A stretch of 64,000 nt of DNA from Actinomadura sp. NBRC 104412 (GCF_030269515.1 NZ_BSTM01000007.1:1-64000), one strand, 5' to 3'; counted from the first letter of the stretch, positions 44,410 through 57,636 are shown. Made by a program: numbers and translations. The notes: a model not told the origin generated them from the letters alone.

Positions 44410-46380
44410 TCAGTTCGCCGTCTCAGCGCTTTTCTCCTCCTGGAGGGCGTCCAGCAGGGCGCGCATGTCCGTAAGAGCGGCCCGTGCGTGCTCGGCCACG
44501 TCCGCGAGGGCTTTCTGGGCGTCGGTCTCGGCGGAGGCCATGCCGTCTTCGGCGGCGCGGACGAGCCGGGCGGTGTGCTTGAGGACGGTGGCGCGCAGCC
44601 CCATCGCGATACGGTGCCGTTCGGCGACGACGGCCTCGCCGGTCCTCGCCGCCATGGTCTCCAGCGCGTCGGTCTCCCATTGCGCGCGGCGTGCCGCGAT
44701 GGCGCGTCCCCAGGCCCAGAAGGGCAGCAGCACCAGCACCGCGAACACCCACGCGATCACGCCCAGCACGGTCATCTCCAGTGGGCCCGTGGGATGGTCG
44801 AGGGCGGCCGCCGCGGCGAACGCGACGCCGCCCGGCACTCCGGCGACGAGCGGGGCGGGCCAGGTCGGCACGCCCTGCCGCGCGTGGCAGCCGACCGAGG
44901 AGACCGCGACCATCGTGGCGGCGCTGCCGAAGAAGAGCAGCGTCAGCATCGTCTCCGACCCCGCCAGGCCGGCGAGCACGGCCCACACGCAGTCGATCAC
45001 GATCAGGGACGCGAGGACGGTGGAGGGGGCGCGCCTGCGCCACCACAGCGGCAGCGCCCGCCCGATGATCGCGACCATGGCGAGGGCCGCCGCGCCGACG
45101 GGCCAGCCGCGCAGGAACGCGTCGGGCGGGGCGAACGCCAGCACGGCCGGGAGCGCGACGCACACCCCGAGCGTGGCGCCGTCGAGGACCTCCGGCCATC
45201 CCGGTCCGCGCCCTGTGGACGGCGAGTGGGGCAGGACGGCCCGGACCACCCATCCGCCGGTGTCCTCGTCGGGCCCGGCGGTGAGGGTGCCGCCGAGGGA
45301 GTCGGCACGTTCCCGCATGCCCGCGATGCCGCGTCCGCCGCCCATGGCCGGGATGGGGATCTCCTCGGGGGGCTTGCCGTTGCGGACCACCACCTCCACG
45401 TTCTCCGATCCGTGCCGGACGTCGACGGAGACGGCCGCGCCCTGGGCGTAGCGCATCGCGTTCGTCAGCGCCTCCTGGACGATCCGGTACGCGGCGTTGG
45501 CCACCTGGGGTCGCAGCCGCCGCGTTCCCTCGACAGAGAGCGATACGGGGACGCCCAGGCGTGTCAGGCCCTGGCAGAGGGGAGGCAGCAGGGTGTCCAG
45601 GCGCCCGTCCCCGGATTCGGGGCCGCCGACGACGTCCACGAGGCGGCTGAGCGCCTTGAGGACGTCCCGTCCGGTGTCGGCGGCGGAGGTGAGCGCGCGG
45701 CCGGTCAGGTCGGGGTCGTCGATGCGGGACGCGGCGGTGGTGTGGACGACGACGGCGCTGAGGTGGTGCCCCGCCACGTCGTGCAGGTCGCGGGCGAGCC
45801 GCTCGCGTTCGGCGCCGGCGGCGTCCCGCCGTTCGCGCTCCTCGGCGGCCAGCCGTGCGGCCAGGTCGCGGCGCCGGGCCTTGTGCTGCCGCCGGAGCTG
45901 GCCCAGCGCGGTGATGGCGATGTAGGCGGCGGCGTCCAGGATCCCGTTGGTCAGGAGCGCCGCCGTGCCCTCGCGCACCGGCGCGAACGCGACCGACATC
46001 ACGGCGTAGGCGGCGATGCAGCCGATCATGGCCTGGCGGCGGTCGCGGTGCACCGCGAGGGAGAACAGCGCGACGCCGTCGGCCACGCCGCCCGCGAGGG
46101 CCTCGGTGGTGTCGACCGCGACGATCCCGGCCGCGCCCAGGACGAGGGTCGCGGCGAGCACGGGCGCCGGTGCGATGCGGCGCCAGATCAGCGCGGCGTT
46201 GCAGCCGAGGATGGCGGCCACGGCGACCGTCCACCGGCCGCGTTCCAGGGGCTGGTCCGTTCCGGCGGTCAGCAGCCAGGTGCCGATGATCTGGGCGAAC
46301 GCGAGCAGCGCCGGCACGGCGAAGTCGCCGATGCCGAGGCGGTGATCTCCGGTCACCGCGAATCGCCCCCGCGGTCGCAT
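44410..46380 (-). CDS. Duplicated sensor histidine kinase with degenerate second half
   Basis: A 656-residue membrane protein. First half: five hydrophobic segments (15-150), an acceptor helix ERERLARDLHDVAGHHLSAVV with His near 205, and ATPase boxes AYRIVQEALTNAMRYA and GGGRGIAGMRERA (about 295-370). Second half (390-656): five more hydrophobic segments and another dimerisation helix, ERHRIAMGLRATVLKHTARL, in which the acceptor His is replaced; there is no ATP domain behind it. It converges with tsaC and diverges from the DUF2207 gene. No partner regulator is adjacent. The second half may serve as a sensor or dimerisation arm. Confidence 0.88.
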   Translation of the reverse strand: MRPRGRFAVTGDHRLGIGDFAVPALLAFAQIIGTWLLTAGTDQPLERGRWTVAVAAILGCNAALIWRRIAPAPVLAATLVLGAAGIVAVDTTEALAGGVADGVALFSLAVHRDRRQAMIGCIAAYAVMSVAFAPVREGTAALLTNGILDAAAYIAITALGQLRRQHKARRRDLAARLAAEERERRDAAGAERERLARDLHDVAGHHLSAVVVHTTAASRIDDPDLTGRALTSAADTGRDVLKALSRLVDVVGGPESGDGRLDTLLPPLCQGLTRLGVPVSLSVEGTRRLRPQVANAAYRIVQEALTNAMRYAQGAAVSVDVRHGSENVEVVVRNGKPPEEIPIPAMGGGRGIAGMRERADSLGGTLTAGPDEDTGGWVVRAVLPHSPSTGRGPGWPEVLDGATLGVCVALPAVLAFAPPDAFLRGWPVGAAALAMVAIIGRALPLWWRRRAPSTVLASLIVIDCVWAVLAGLAGSETMLTLLFFGSAATMVAVSSVGCHARQGVPTWPAPLVAGVPGGVAFAAAAALDHPTGPLEMTVLGVIAWVFAVLVLLPFWAWGRAIAARRAQWETDALETMAARTGEAVVAERHRIAMGLRATVLKHTARLVRAAEDGMASAETDAQKALADVAEHARAALTDMRALLDALQEEKSAETAN

Positions 46381-46500
46381 GATCCAAGACTCTAGGACGG
46401 GCAGGCAAACCCGTCATACCGGCGATGTGAGGGTTTTCTCGTGACTTCAGGGAGGTCTCGGGGCGCTTTCCGGCGCGGCGCGTGTCCGAATGGTGGAACC

Positions 46501-47544
46501 ATGCCTGACGTGGGTGCAAGTCTTCGGGGGGCGGCGGCCGCAGTGGGCGCCGCGGCGGTGCTGGCCGCCGGTGCCGCCGTGCCCGCGCGGGCGGCGCCCG
46601 TGGAAGAGCGGGAGCCGGAGCCCGTCGAGAGCATCCCCGCCTACGACGTCGTCCTGGCGATCGACGAGGACGCGGCGCTGCACGTACGGGAGACGATCAC
46701 CTACGACTTCGACCGGGGCGGCGAGCACGGCATCGCCCGGCGGGTGCCGTACCGGCGCGGGAACCGGCTCTTCGAGATCCGCGACGTGCGGGCCAGCTCG
46801 TCCACCGGGGCGCCGGCGCGGGCCCGCTCCCTGCGGCTGTTCAACGACGTCAGGATCACCGTCGGCGAGCGCGGACGCCGCGTCACCGGGCGCCAGGCGT
46901 ACGTGATCGAGTACGCCGTCGACGGGGCGCTGACCCCGCGCCGCGACGGCGACGAGCTGGTCTGGGACGCGGTCGGCACCGGCTGGGGCGTGCCGATCGG
47001 CGAGGCGGCCGTGCGGGTGGAGGCGCCGGTTCCGCGGCCCAGCGCGTCCTGCACCGCCGGGGCGCCGGGCGTGCGCGTCGCCGGGACCGCCTGCCTGCAC
47101 TACCGGGACGGCCCGTACGCGATCGAGTTCACCCAGCGCGGGCTGCGTCCCGGCGAGGGCATGGTGATCAGGGTCCTGCTGCCCAAGGGGGCGGTGCGGG
47201 TGCCGCCGCCCCGGTACGCGCCTCCCCGCTGGCGGTCCACCTGGGCGGGCACCGTCGCCCTGGCGGTCGTGTTCGGCGCCGTGGGGCTGGTGGCGTGGCG
47301 GTGCGGACGTGGCCGTCCGCTGCCGGGATCCCGGACGGGGAACGCGCTGGTCACCTGCGGGACGCTGGTGGCGCTGGCCGACTTCGCCGAGGACGTGGTG
47401 CCCGGCGGCCCGTGGGCGTTCGCGCTGGGCGATCCGGCCCTCGCCGGCCTCGCCACCGTGATCGCCGGCGCCGGGTTCGGGTATGCCCAGAGGGCGCGGC
47501 TCGGGGAAGGCGGGGCATATGTTCCGGTGGGCGACTACAGTTGA
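46501..47544 (+). CDS. DUF2207-type membrane protein
   Basis: A 347-residue protein: signal peptide (about 1-35), a large extracellular beta-domain (AYDVVLAIDEDAALHVRETITYDFDRGGEHGIAR near the start, the usual DUF2207 opening), GERGRRVTGRQAYVIEYAVDGAL, then two to three membrane helices after residue 255. DUF2207 proteins are exported, membrane-anchored, of unknown function. It lacks the long Gly/Ser-rich tail found in many members. It has its own start at the ATG of 46501 and stands alone. Confidence 0.75.
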   Translation: MPDVGASLRGAAAAVGAAAVLAAGAAVPARAAPVEEREPEPVESIPAYDVVLAIDEDAALHVRETITYDFDRGGEHGIARRVPYRRGNRLFEIRDVRASSSTGAPARARSLRLFNDVRITVGERGRRVTGRQAYVIEYAVDGALTPRRDGDELVWDAVGTGWGVPIGEAAVRVEAPVPRPSASCTAGAPGVRVAGTACLHYRDGPYAIEFTQRGLRPGEGMVIRVLLPKGAVRVPPPRYAPPRWRSTWAGTVALAVVFGAVGLVAWRCGRGRPLPGSRTGNALVTCGTLVALADFAEDVVPGGPWAFALGDPALAGLATVIAGAGFGYAQRARLGEGGAYVPVGDYS

Positions 47545-47614
47545 TCGGCACGGCCCCAGGTGTGTGAACACCATGCGCACGGTGTTCGTCCAACCGGGTG
47601 TTCGGTCCGCTCGA

Positions 47615-47674
47615 CGTTCCGGCGCGTACCGGCGCGTACCGGCTTGTTCCAGTGCGTTCCGGTTGCGTTCCGGC
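47615..47674 (+). repeat. Short degenerate tandem repeat before wecA-like gene
   Basis: GGCGCGTACC occurs twice in a row (47621-47640), flanked by variants GTTCC-GG and GCGTTCCGG. About five imperfect 10-11-base units lie in the leader of the downstream gene. Confidence 0.55.
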
Positions 47675-47731
47675 CTGAAGCCCGTGACCGACGTGAGGCC
47701 GATGTGAGAACGACGTGAGGAGGCGTGCGGC

Positions 47732-48895
47732 GTGCGGGAGTACCTGCTGGCCATCCTGATCGCCGCCCTCGTCACCTACCTGCTGACCCCGGCCGTCCGC
47801 CGGTTCGCGGTGTGGTTCGGCGCCCAGGCCCCGGTCCGCGACCGCGACGTGCACGTGATCCCGACCCCCAGGCTCGGCGGCCTGGCGATGTTCGGCGGGA
47901 TGGTGGCCGCGCTGGTGGTCGCCACGGGTCTGCCGGAGATGCGCAAGGTCCTGTCGGACGGCGACTCCAGCGTGGGCCGGGCGCTGCTGCTGTCGGGCGG
48001 GCTGATCGTGCTGGTCGGGATCTTCGACGACCGGTGGGGCGTGGACGCCCTGACCAAGTTCGCCGGGCAGGTCGCCGCCGCCGGGATCTTCATCATGCAG
48101 GGGATCCAGCTGTTCTACATCCCGCTGCCCACCGGAGAGCCGCTGGTGCTGCCTCCGGAGTACGGGGTGCCGCTGACCGTCTTCGTCGTGGTCGCCACCA
48201 TCAACGCGGTGAACTTCATCGACGGCCTGGACGGGCTGGCCGCGGGCGTCGTCGGGATCGCGGCGATGGCCCTGTTCTCCTACGCCTACCTGCTGTCGTA
48301 CACCAACAAGTTCACGACGCTCACCGGCGCCACCCTGACCGCCGCCGTGCTGGCGGGGATCTGCGTGGGTTTCCTGCCGCACAACTTCAACCCGGCCAGG
48401 GTCTTCATGGGCGACACCGGCTCGATGCTGATCGGGCTGATGCTCAGCGCCTCGACGATCACGCTGACCGGGCAGTTCGACCCGGCCATCCTGGGCACCT
48501 ACAAGCTGTTCCCCTTCTACGTGCCGCTGCTGCTCGTCCCGGCCGTGGCGGCGGTGCCGTTCGTGGACATGCTGCTGGCGGTGTGGCGCCGCACCAACCA
48601 GGGCCGCTCCCCGTTCGCGCCGGACAAGCAGCACCTGCACCACCGGCTGCTGGAGCTGGGCCACTCGGTCCGCCGGGCCGTGCTGATCATGTACTTCTGG
48701 GTGGGTCTGCTGGCCTCCAGCCTGGTCGGCCTGTCGTTCACCAACTCGGTGGCGCTGGTGGCCTCGGTGACCGGGACGGTGGCGGTGGCGGGGGCGGCCG
48801 CGATGATCGCGGTGCCGCGGATGGCGGCGCGCCGCGAGCAGGCCAGGGCCGCCGCGGGGGCCGCCGAGCCGGCCCGCTCCGGGCAGCCGGTCTGA
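47732..48895 (+). CDS. Undecaprenyl-phosphate sugar-1-phosphate transferase (WecA/MraY family)
   Basis: A 387-residue membrane enzyme with about ten helices. Visible motifs: DVHVIPTPRLGGLAMFGG, FDDRWGVDALTKF with the Asp-Asp pair, NAVNFIDGLDGLAAG, NFNPARVFMGDTGSM, and the cytoplasmic HLHHRLL sequence that distinguishes WecA/TagO from MraY. It moves a sugar phosphate, probably GlcNAc-1-P, from UDP to the lipid carrier for wall polymers. GTG start. The gene between tsaC and the atp operon is wecA in many actinobacteria. Confidence 0.93.
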   Translation: MREYLLAILIAALVTYLLTPAVRRFAVWFGAQAPVRDRDVHVIPTPRLGGLAMFGGMVAALVVATGLPEMRKVLSDGDSSVGRALLLSGGLIVLVGIFDDRWGVDALTKFAGQVAAAGIFIMQGIQLFYIPLPTGEPLVLPPEYGVPLTVFVVVATINAVNFIDGLDGLAAGVVGIAAMALFSYAYLLSYTNKFTTLTGATLTAAVLAGICVGFLPHNFNPARVFMGDTGSMLIGLMLSASTITLTGQFDPAILGTYKLFPFYVPLLLVPAVAAVPFVDMLLAVWRRTNQGRSPFAPDKQHLHHRLLELGHSVRRAVLIMYFWVGLLASSLVGLSFTNSVALVASVTGTVAVAGAAAMIAVPRMAARREQARAAAGAAEPARSGQPV

Positions 48896-49011
48896 GCAGG
48901 GACGCGTCATCCTTTCGGCGGTGCCGCGCGGGCCGATGCCACCGGCTCTTTCTCCGTCCCGATAGCGTGGGCTACAGTCCGTGGTGTTCATGCACCTCGC
49001 GCATCCGCGAA

Positions 49012-49025
49012 CCCCTACTTAGGGG
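49012..49025. promoter_or_regulatory. Palindrome upstream of the atp promoter
   Basis: CCCCTA-CT-TAGGGG, a perfect 6-2-6 palindrome, ends four bases before the predicted -35 box of the atp operon. Possible operator. Confidence 0.45.
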
Positions 49026-49029
49026 GTAA

Positions 49030-49058
49030 TTGCGGACGTTCTGGACGCTTGTGATACC
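49030..49058 (+). promoter_or_regulatory. Promoter of the ATP synthase operon
   Basis: TTGCGG (49030-49035) and GATACC (49053-49058) are spaced by 17 bases, a good sigma-A-type promoter, about 50 bp before the AtpI-like start. Confidence 0.6.
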
Positions 49059-49106
49059 TTTCACGAGCAAGGGACGAACACGAAACGTGACCAGCCGGAG
49101 CCATTC

Positions 49107-49523
49107 ATGCACTCTTCCGACGCCCGGATCCTCCGCGGCGCCGCGATCCCGTCCGGTGTGGCCGGACTCGCCGCCGTGGCGGCGGGCCTGGCGCTGGCGG
49201 GGTCCGAGGGAGCGCTGGGCGCGGCGATCGGCGCGGTCATCGTGATGGCCTTCTTCTCGATCAGCGTGCTCGCGGTCAGCTACGCGTCCAAGATCTCCGC
49301 GCAGTTGATGTTCGTGGCCGCGGTCGTCAGCTATATCACCAAGATCTTCGGAATGTTCGCGCTGGTGGTCGCCCTCGAAGGGGTCACCACCTGGAACTCC
49401 AGAGCCTTCGCCTGGTCGGTGATCGCGCTGACCCTGGTCTGGATCGGCGCGGAGATCCGCGCCACCGCCAAGGCCAAGACGCTCTACGTCGATCCGGAAC
49501 CGAGCGCCGGGCAGGGCCCATGA
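49107..49523 (+). CDS. ATP synthase subunit I-like membrane protein
   Basis: A 138-residue protein with four hydrophobic helices (about 15-35, 38-60, 65-90, 100-120), the layout of AtpI, which helps assemble the c-ring. Sequence conservation is low in this family; position at the head of the atp operon is the main evidence. ATG at 49107. Confidence 0.8.
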   Translation: MHSSDARILRGAAIPSGVAGLAAVAAGLALAGSEGALGAAIGAVIVMAFFSISVLAVSYASKISAQLMFVAAVVSYITKIFGMFALVVALEGVTTWNSRAFAWSVIALTLVWIGAEIRATAKAKTLYVDPEPSAGQGP

Positions 49524-49586
49524 CGGTCTTCCCAGCCAAGGCGCGGACCGACTACTCCGATATGACCATCTGGGGGGTGGCCTGCT

Positions 49587-49835
49587 ATGGTCCGTCCTGC
49601 GATGAGCGAGGAGGGGCACCCGCCCGATCCGGAGTCCGACAGCGACTTCGAGCAGCGGAGCTTCGCCAACGCCGCCTGGTCCATCCCCAGTTACCTCCTG
49701 AGCGGGATGGCCGTCTACGGCGGTCTCGGCTGGCTGCTGGACAAGTGGTGGGGCACCTCGGCGATGCTCCCCATCGGGATCCTGGTGGGCCTCGGTCTCG
49801 CGCTCTACCTGGTCTACTACCGCTACGGCCGCTGA
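49587..49835 (+). CDS. AtpZ/AtpI-like small membrane protein
   Basis: An 82-residue protein with an acidic cytoplasmic start and two helices (AAWSIPSYLLSGMAVYGGLGWLLD, split by the short loop KWWGTSAMLPIG). GWLLDKWWGT is the AtpZ/DUF in-family signature. The ATG at 49587 is chosen for the G-rich ribosome site before it; an ATG at 49602 is possible. It accompanies atp operons and likely supports Fo assembly. Confidence 0.8.
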   Translation: MVRPAMSEEGHPPDPESDSDFEQRSFANAAWSIPSYLLSGMAVYGGLGWLLDKWWGTSAMLPIGILVGLGLALYLVYYRYGR

Positions 49836-49920
49836 CCGCCACCCGGCAGCGGCCCCGGCGGCGGTAGGACGGGCCACCGCCGTCCAGGACTGAAGCCGCG
49901 GCCTCCGGGCACGCACCTGA

Positions 49921-51054
<1,134 letters not shown>

Positions 51055-51091
51055 CCCTCCTGCAGACGCCGACAGGAAGGCGGAAACCCTC

Positions 51092-51670
51092 ATGGTGAAG
51101 CTGCTGACCGCCGCGGTGGTGGTGGCTCAGGAGGAGGGCGGCCACGGCAGCAACCCCGTCCTCCCGGACGTGGCCGAGCTGGTGTTCGGCACGATCGCGT
51201 TCGTGATCGTGCTGGTCGCCGTCGGCTGGAAGTTCGCACCCCAGATCCAGAAGACGCTCGCCGAGCGGACCGAGGCGATCGAGGGCGGGCTCAAGCGCGC
51301 CGAGGCGGCCCAGGCGGAGGCCCAGGCCGAGCTCGAGAAGTACAAGGCCATGGTGGCCGACGCGCGGCACGAGGCGTCCCGCCTGCGGGAGGAGGCCCGC
51401 GAGCAGGGCGCGCAGATCATCGCCGAGATGCGCGAGCAGGCCCAGGCCGAGGCCCGCAGGATCACCGAGTCCGCGCAGGCCCAGATCGAGGCCGAGCGGC
51501 AGGCCGCGCTGGCCTCGCTGCGCAGCGAGATCGGGGCGCTGTCGATCGAGCTGGCCGGCCGCGTCGTGGGCGAGTCCCTTGAGGACAGCGCACGGCAGAG
51601 CCGCGTGGTCGACCGGTTCCTCGACGAGCTGGAGGAGCGCGCCCGCACCCAGGAGCAGGTCACGTCATGA
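51092..51670 (+). CDS. atpF: ATP synthase Fo subunit b
   Basis: A 192-residue protein: one membrane helix (about 25-45) and a long Ala/Glu/Arg-rich coiled coil (60-160) forming the stator stalk. It is a separate b subunit; the b-delta fusion of mycobacteria is not present. It overlaps atpH by 4 bases. Confidence 0.96.
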   Translation: MVKLLTAAVVVAQEEGGHGSNPVLPDVAELVFGTIAFVIVLVAVGWKFAPQIQKTLAERTEAIEGGLKRAEAAQAEAQAELEKYKAMVADARHEASRLREEAREQGAQIIAEMREQAQAEARRITESAQAQIEAERQAALASLRSEIGALSIELAGRVVGESLEDSARQSRVVDRFLDELEERARTQEQVTS

Positions 51671-52509
51671 CCATCACGGGAGCGGTGAGCAGGGCGTCGC
51701 TGGCGGAGGCCAGGGAACGGCTGGAGGCGCTGATCGGTTCGGCCAGGGGGGCGGCCCCCCGGAACGGGACCGATCTGGCGGTGCTCGGCGGTGACCTGTT
51801 CGCGGTGCTCAACCTGATCGACCGCGAGCACGGGCTGCGGCGGGCGGTGTCGGACCCGTCGCGGGACGGCGCGGACAAGGCGCAGCTCGTCCAGATCCTG
51901 CTGGAAGGCAAGATCTCGCAGGCCGCTCTCGAGCTGGTCGCCGACGTGGTGCGGCTGCGCTGGTCCACGCCCTCGGAGCTGTCGGACGGAGTGGAGGCCC
52001 TCGCGGTCACCGCCGAGGCCGCCCGCGCCGAGGCCGACGGCGCGCTCGACGACCTGGAGGACGAGCTGTTCCGGTTCTCCCGGGTCCTGGAGCGCGAGCC
52101 GCGGCTGCGCGCCGCCCTCACCTCGCCCGGCCTGCCCGCGGACCGCAAGCAGGGCCTGCTGGAGGCCCTGCTGACCGGCAAGGCCGGGCCCGCCACCATC
52201 ACGCTGATCACCGAGCTGGTGCTGCGTCCGCGGGGACGTAGCCTGGAAGGCGGGCTCGCCGAGTACGGCAGGCTCGTCGCCCAGCGCAGGCGGCGCCTGG
52301 TGGCGCTGGTGCGGACGCCGAGGGAACTGAGCGAGACCCAGCGCCGCCGGCTGTCGGCGGTGCTGGCGGCGGCCTACGGCCACGACGTACACCTGAACAT
52401 CGAGCTCGACCCCACGACGATCGGCGGGCTGTCCATCCAGATCGGGGACGAGGTCATCGACGGCACCATCGCCGGGCGGCTGGACGACGTCCGACGGCGG
52501 CTCGCTTAG
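51667..52509 (+). CDS. atpH: ATP synthase F1 subunit delta
   Basis: A 280-residue protein, longer than the 175-180 of enteric delta, as usual in actinobacteria. The C-terminal signature is clear: LVRTPRELSETQRRRLSAVL, then DPTTIGGLSIQIGDEVIDGTI. It links the stator to the top of F1. ATG overlaps the atpF stop. Confidence 0.96.
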   Translation: MTITGAVSRASLAEARERLEALIGSARGAAPRNGTDLAVLGGDLFAVLNLIDREHGLRRAVSDPSRDGADKAQLVQILLEGKISQAALELVADVVRLRWSTPSELSDGVEALAVTAEAARAEADGALDDLEDELFRFSRVLEREPRLRAALTSPGLPADRKQGLLEALLTGKAGPATITLITELVLRPRGRSLEGGLAEYGRLVAQRRRRLVALVRTPRELSETQRRRLSAVLAAAYGHDVHLNIELDPTTIGGLSIQIGDEVIDGTIAGRLDDVRRRLA

Positions 52510-52572
52510 CCGCCGGGCAGCAGACCCAGTCGGCACGGCGGAGCTGACCCCAAAGGGAGCAAGAGAGGAATC

Positions 52573-54219
52573 ATGGCGGAGCTGACGATCCGTCCGGACG
52601 AGATCCGGGACGCGCTGGAGCGCTTCGTCCAGTCGTACGAGCCCGAGGCAGCCGCGCGCGAAGAGGTCGGCACGGTCGTCGATTCCGGCGACGGTATCGC
52701 CCACGTCGAGGGCCTGCCCTCGACGATGGCCAACGAGCTGCTCGAGTTCGAGGACGGGACCCGCGGACTGGCACTGAACCTGGACGTGCGCGAGATCGGC
52801 GCGGTCGTCCTGGGTGACTTCAGCAAGATCGAGGAGGGCCAGAAGGTCCGCCGCACGGGCGAGGTGCTCTCGGTCCCGGTCGGCGACGCCTACCTGGGCC
52901 GCGTCGTGGACGCGCTGGGCAGCCCGATCGACGGGAAGGGCCCGGTCGAGGCGACCGAGCGGCGCGCGCTGGAGCTCCAGGCCCCCTCGGTCGTGCAGCG
53001 GCAGTCGGTGAAGGAGCCGCTGCAGACCGGCATCAAGGTGATCGACGCGATCACGCCGATCGGCCGGGGCCAGCGGCAGCTGATCATCGGTGACCGGCAG
53101 ACCGGCAAGACCACGGTCTGCGTGGACACCATCCTGAACCAGAAGGCCAACTGGGAGTCCGGCGACGAGAGCAAGCAGGTCCGCTGCATCTACGTCGCGA
53201 TCGGGCAGAAGGGCTCCACGATCGCCAACGTGCGCCGCACCCTGGAGGACGCGGGCGCGATGGAGTACACCACGATCGTGGCCGCCCCCGCGTCCGAGCC
53301 GGCCGGGTACAAGTACATCGCCCCCTACACCGGGTCCGCGATCGGCCAGCACTGGATGTACCAGGGCAAGCACGTCCTGATCGTGTTCGACGACCTGTCG
53401 AAGCAGGCCGAGGCGTACCGCGCGGTGTCGCTGCTGCTGCGCCGCCCGCCGGGCCGCGAAGCCTACCCCGGTGACGTGTTCTACCTGCACTCGCGGCTGC
53501 TGGAGCGGTGCGCGAAGCTGTCGGACGACATGGGCGGCGGCTCGCTGACCGGGCTTCCGATCATCGAGACCAAGGGCAACGACGTCTCGGCCTACATCCC
53601 GACCAACGTCATCTCCATCACCGACGGCCAGTGCTTCCTGGAGACCGACCTGTTCAACCAGGGCGTGCGGCCGGCCATCAACCCCGGCATCTCGGTCTCC
53701 CGGGTCGGCGGCGACGCGCAGATCAGGGCGATGCGCAAGGTCGCCGGCACGCTGCGGCTGGCGCTGTCGCAGTACCGCGACCTGGAGGCGTTCGCCGCGT
53801 TCGCCTCCGACCTGGACGCGGCCTCCCGCGCCCAGCTCGACCGCGGCGCGCGGCTGGTGGAGCTGCTCAAGCAGCCGCAGGGCAACCCGTTCCCGGCCGA
53901 GAAGCAGGTCGTGTCGGTGTGGGCGGGGACCGCCGGCGAGCTCGACGAGGTCCCGGTGGAGGACATCCGCCGCTTCGAGAGCGAGTTCCTCGACTACATG
54001 GAGCGCAACGAGAGCGGCCTGCTCGCCTCCATCCGGGAGACCGGTCAGCTCGACGACGACGGCCTGACCACGCTCAAGAACGCCGTCACGGAGTTCAAGA
54101 AGGGCTTCGAGACCAGCGACGGCCGGCTGCTCGGCCAGGACGAGCCGGCCGAGGCGGAGGGTGGCGAGCAGCAGGCGGAGAGCGGCCAGGAGACCATCAC
54201 CCGCGTCAAGAAGGACTGA
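52573..54219 (+). CDS. atpA: ATP synthase F1 subunit alpha
   Basis: A 548-residue non-catalytic nucleotide-binding subunit. Walker [11 protein letters not shown] near 175; [40 protein letters not shown] is the conserved block near 275 (core [16 protein letters not shown]); arginine finger region [10 protein letters not shown] near 375. The C-terminal tail after 515 is acidic and Gln-rich. Confidence 0.98.
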   Translation: MAELTIRPDEIRDALERFVQSYEPEAAAREEVGTVVDSGDGIAHVEGLPSTMANELLEFEDGTRGLALNLDVREIGAVVLGDFSKIEEGQKVRRTGEVLSVPVGDAYLGRVVDALGSPIDGKGPVEATERRALELQAPSVVQRQSVKEPLQTGIKVIDAITPIGRGQRQLIIGDRQTGKTTVCVDTILNQKANWESGDESKQVRCIYVAIGQKGSTIANVRRTLEDAGAMEYTTIVAAPASEPAGYKYIAPYTGSAIGQHWMYQGKHVLIVFDDLSKQAEAYRAVSLLLRRPPGREAYPGDVFYLHSRLLERCAKLSDDMGGGSLTGLPIIETKGNDVSAYIPTNVISITDGQCFLETDLFNQGVRPAINPGISVSRVGGDAQIRAMRKVAGTLRLALSQYRDLEAFAAFASDLDAASRAQLDRGARLVELLKQPQGNPFPAEKQVVSVWAGTAGELDEVPVEDIRRFESEFLDYMERNESGLLASIRETGQLDDDGLTTLKNAVTEFKKGFETSDGRLLGQDEPAEAEGGEQQAESGQETITRVKKD

Positions 54220-54224
54220 CCGCG

Positions 54225-56551
<2,327 letters not shown>

Positions 56552-56553
56552 CC

Positions 56554-56937
56554 GTGGCGACGCTGAGGGTCGGGCTGGTCTCGCCGGAGCGCGAGATCTG
56601 GTCCGGCGAGGCCAGGATGGTGGTCGCGCAGACCATCGAGGGGCAGCTCGGCATCCTGCCGGGCCACGCCCCGGTGCTGGGCGTGCTGCTGGACGGCAGC
56701 GTGGTGAAGATCGAGCCGGCCGACGGCGGCCCGACGGTGTCCGCCATGGTCGGCAGCGGGTTCTTCTCCGTCGCCGACGACGAGGTGTCGGTGCTGGCCG
56801 AGCAGGCCGAGCTGGGCGCCGAGGTCGACGTGGCCGCGGCCCGGCAGGCGTTGCAGGACGCGCTGGCGGCGGGTGATGACCCCGCGTCCGAGCGCCGGGC
56901 CAGGGCGCGGCTGCGCGCCGCGGGCGGCGAGGAGTAA
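56554..56937 (+). CDS. atpC: ATP synthase F1 subunit epsilon
   Basis: A 127-residue protein with the N-terminal beta-sandwich (LRVGLVSPEREIWSGEARMVVA, GQLGILPGHAPVLGVL) and a short C-terminal helical pair (VAAARQALQDALAAG). It couples rotation to the c-ring and can inhibit the enzyme. GTG begins 2 bp after the atpD stop; a strong terminator follows. Confidence 0.97.
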   Translation: MATLRVGLVSPEREIWSGEARMVVAQTIEGQLGILPGHAPVLGVLLDGSVVKIEPADGGPTVSAMVGSGFFSVADDEVSVLAEQAELGAEVDVAAARQALQDALAAGDDPASERRARARLRAAGGEE

Positions 56938-56961
56938 CCGGCCCGACGCGCTTCGATCGGG

Positions 56962-57000
56962 CCACGGCCCCGTCCCGCCATGTGCGGGACGGGGCCGTGG
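56962..57000 (+). terminator. Terminator of the ATP synthase operon
   Basis: A perfect 16-bp GC-rich stem (56962-56977 with 56985-57000) and a 7-base loop, followed by GCGTTTCG, 24 bp after the atpC stop codon. Confidence 0.88.
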
Positions 57001-57168
57001 GCGTTTCGCCGGCCTTTAACCCGCGGGCGCCATGCTGGGGGCGAGCCGGCTGCTGAGACCAAGGCCACGGGCCTGAGGCCGGGGCACTGTGCATGCCCGG
57101 TCCGCCCGGGCTGTAGGCTCCAGCCAAGCTCACGGCAGCGCTGTTGGACACGGAGTAGGCGGGGGGAC

Positions 57169-57630
57169 TTGAGCGACCACCTGGCAACGGATGCGGGCTG
57201 GGGGCTCGCCGCTGTCATCCTGCTGGCGGGTCTGGCGTTCGTCCTGATGTCGGTGCGTCGCTGGCTTTTCGTACGCGGCGGCGGTGCCGTGGAGTGCAGC
57301 CTGCGGGTCCTGACCGACAACGGCGTACCGGGCCCGTGGCGGCTGGGCATCGGCCGTTACCGGGGGGACGTGCTGCACTGGCACCGCGCTTTCGGATTCC
57401 GCAGAAGGCCCTGGCAGGTGATCCACCGCCGGGGCCTTGTCGTCTCCAACCGGCGCCGTCCCGAGGGCGAGGAGGCCGAGGGGCTGCTGCCGGAGGCGGG
57501 CATCATCGAGGTCAGGGACGGTTCCGTCCGGGTGGAGCTGGCGATGAGCTCCGCCGCGTTGACCGGGTTCCTGGCCTGGCTCGAGGCGGCCCCGCCGGGT
57601 TTCCCCGTCGACCTGCACCCGCCGGAGTGA
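57169..57630 (+). CDS. DUF2550 membrane-anchored protein
   Basis: A 153-residue protein from a TTG with GGGGGG before it. One N-terminal helix (10-30), then GAVECSLRVL, RLGIGRYRGDVLHWHRAFGF, RRGLVVSNRRRPEGEE and the C-terminal ELAMSSAALTGFLAWLEAAPPGFP, the DUF2550 signature. The family follows atpC in many actinobacteria; its function is unknown. It converges with the DUF4097 lipoprotein gene, 6 bp apart. Confidence 0.85.
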   Translation: MSDHLATDAGWGLAAVILLAGLAFVLMSVRRWLFVRGGGAVECSLRVLTDNGVPGPWRLGIGRYRGDVLHWHRAFGFRRRPWQVIHRRGLVVSNRRRPEGEEAEGLLPEAGIIEVRDGSVRVELAMSSAALTGFLAWLEAAPPGFPVDLHPPE

Positions 57631-57636
57631 GCCGGG

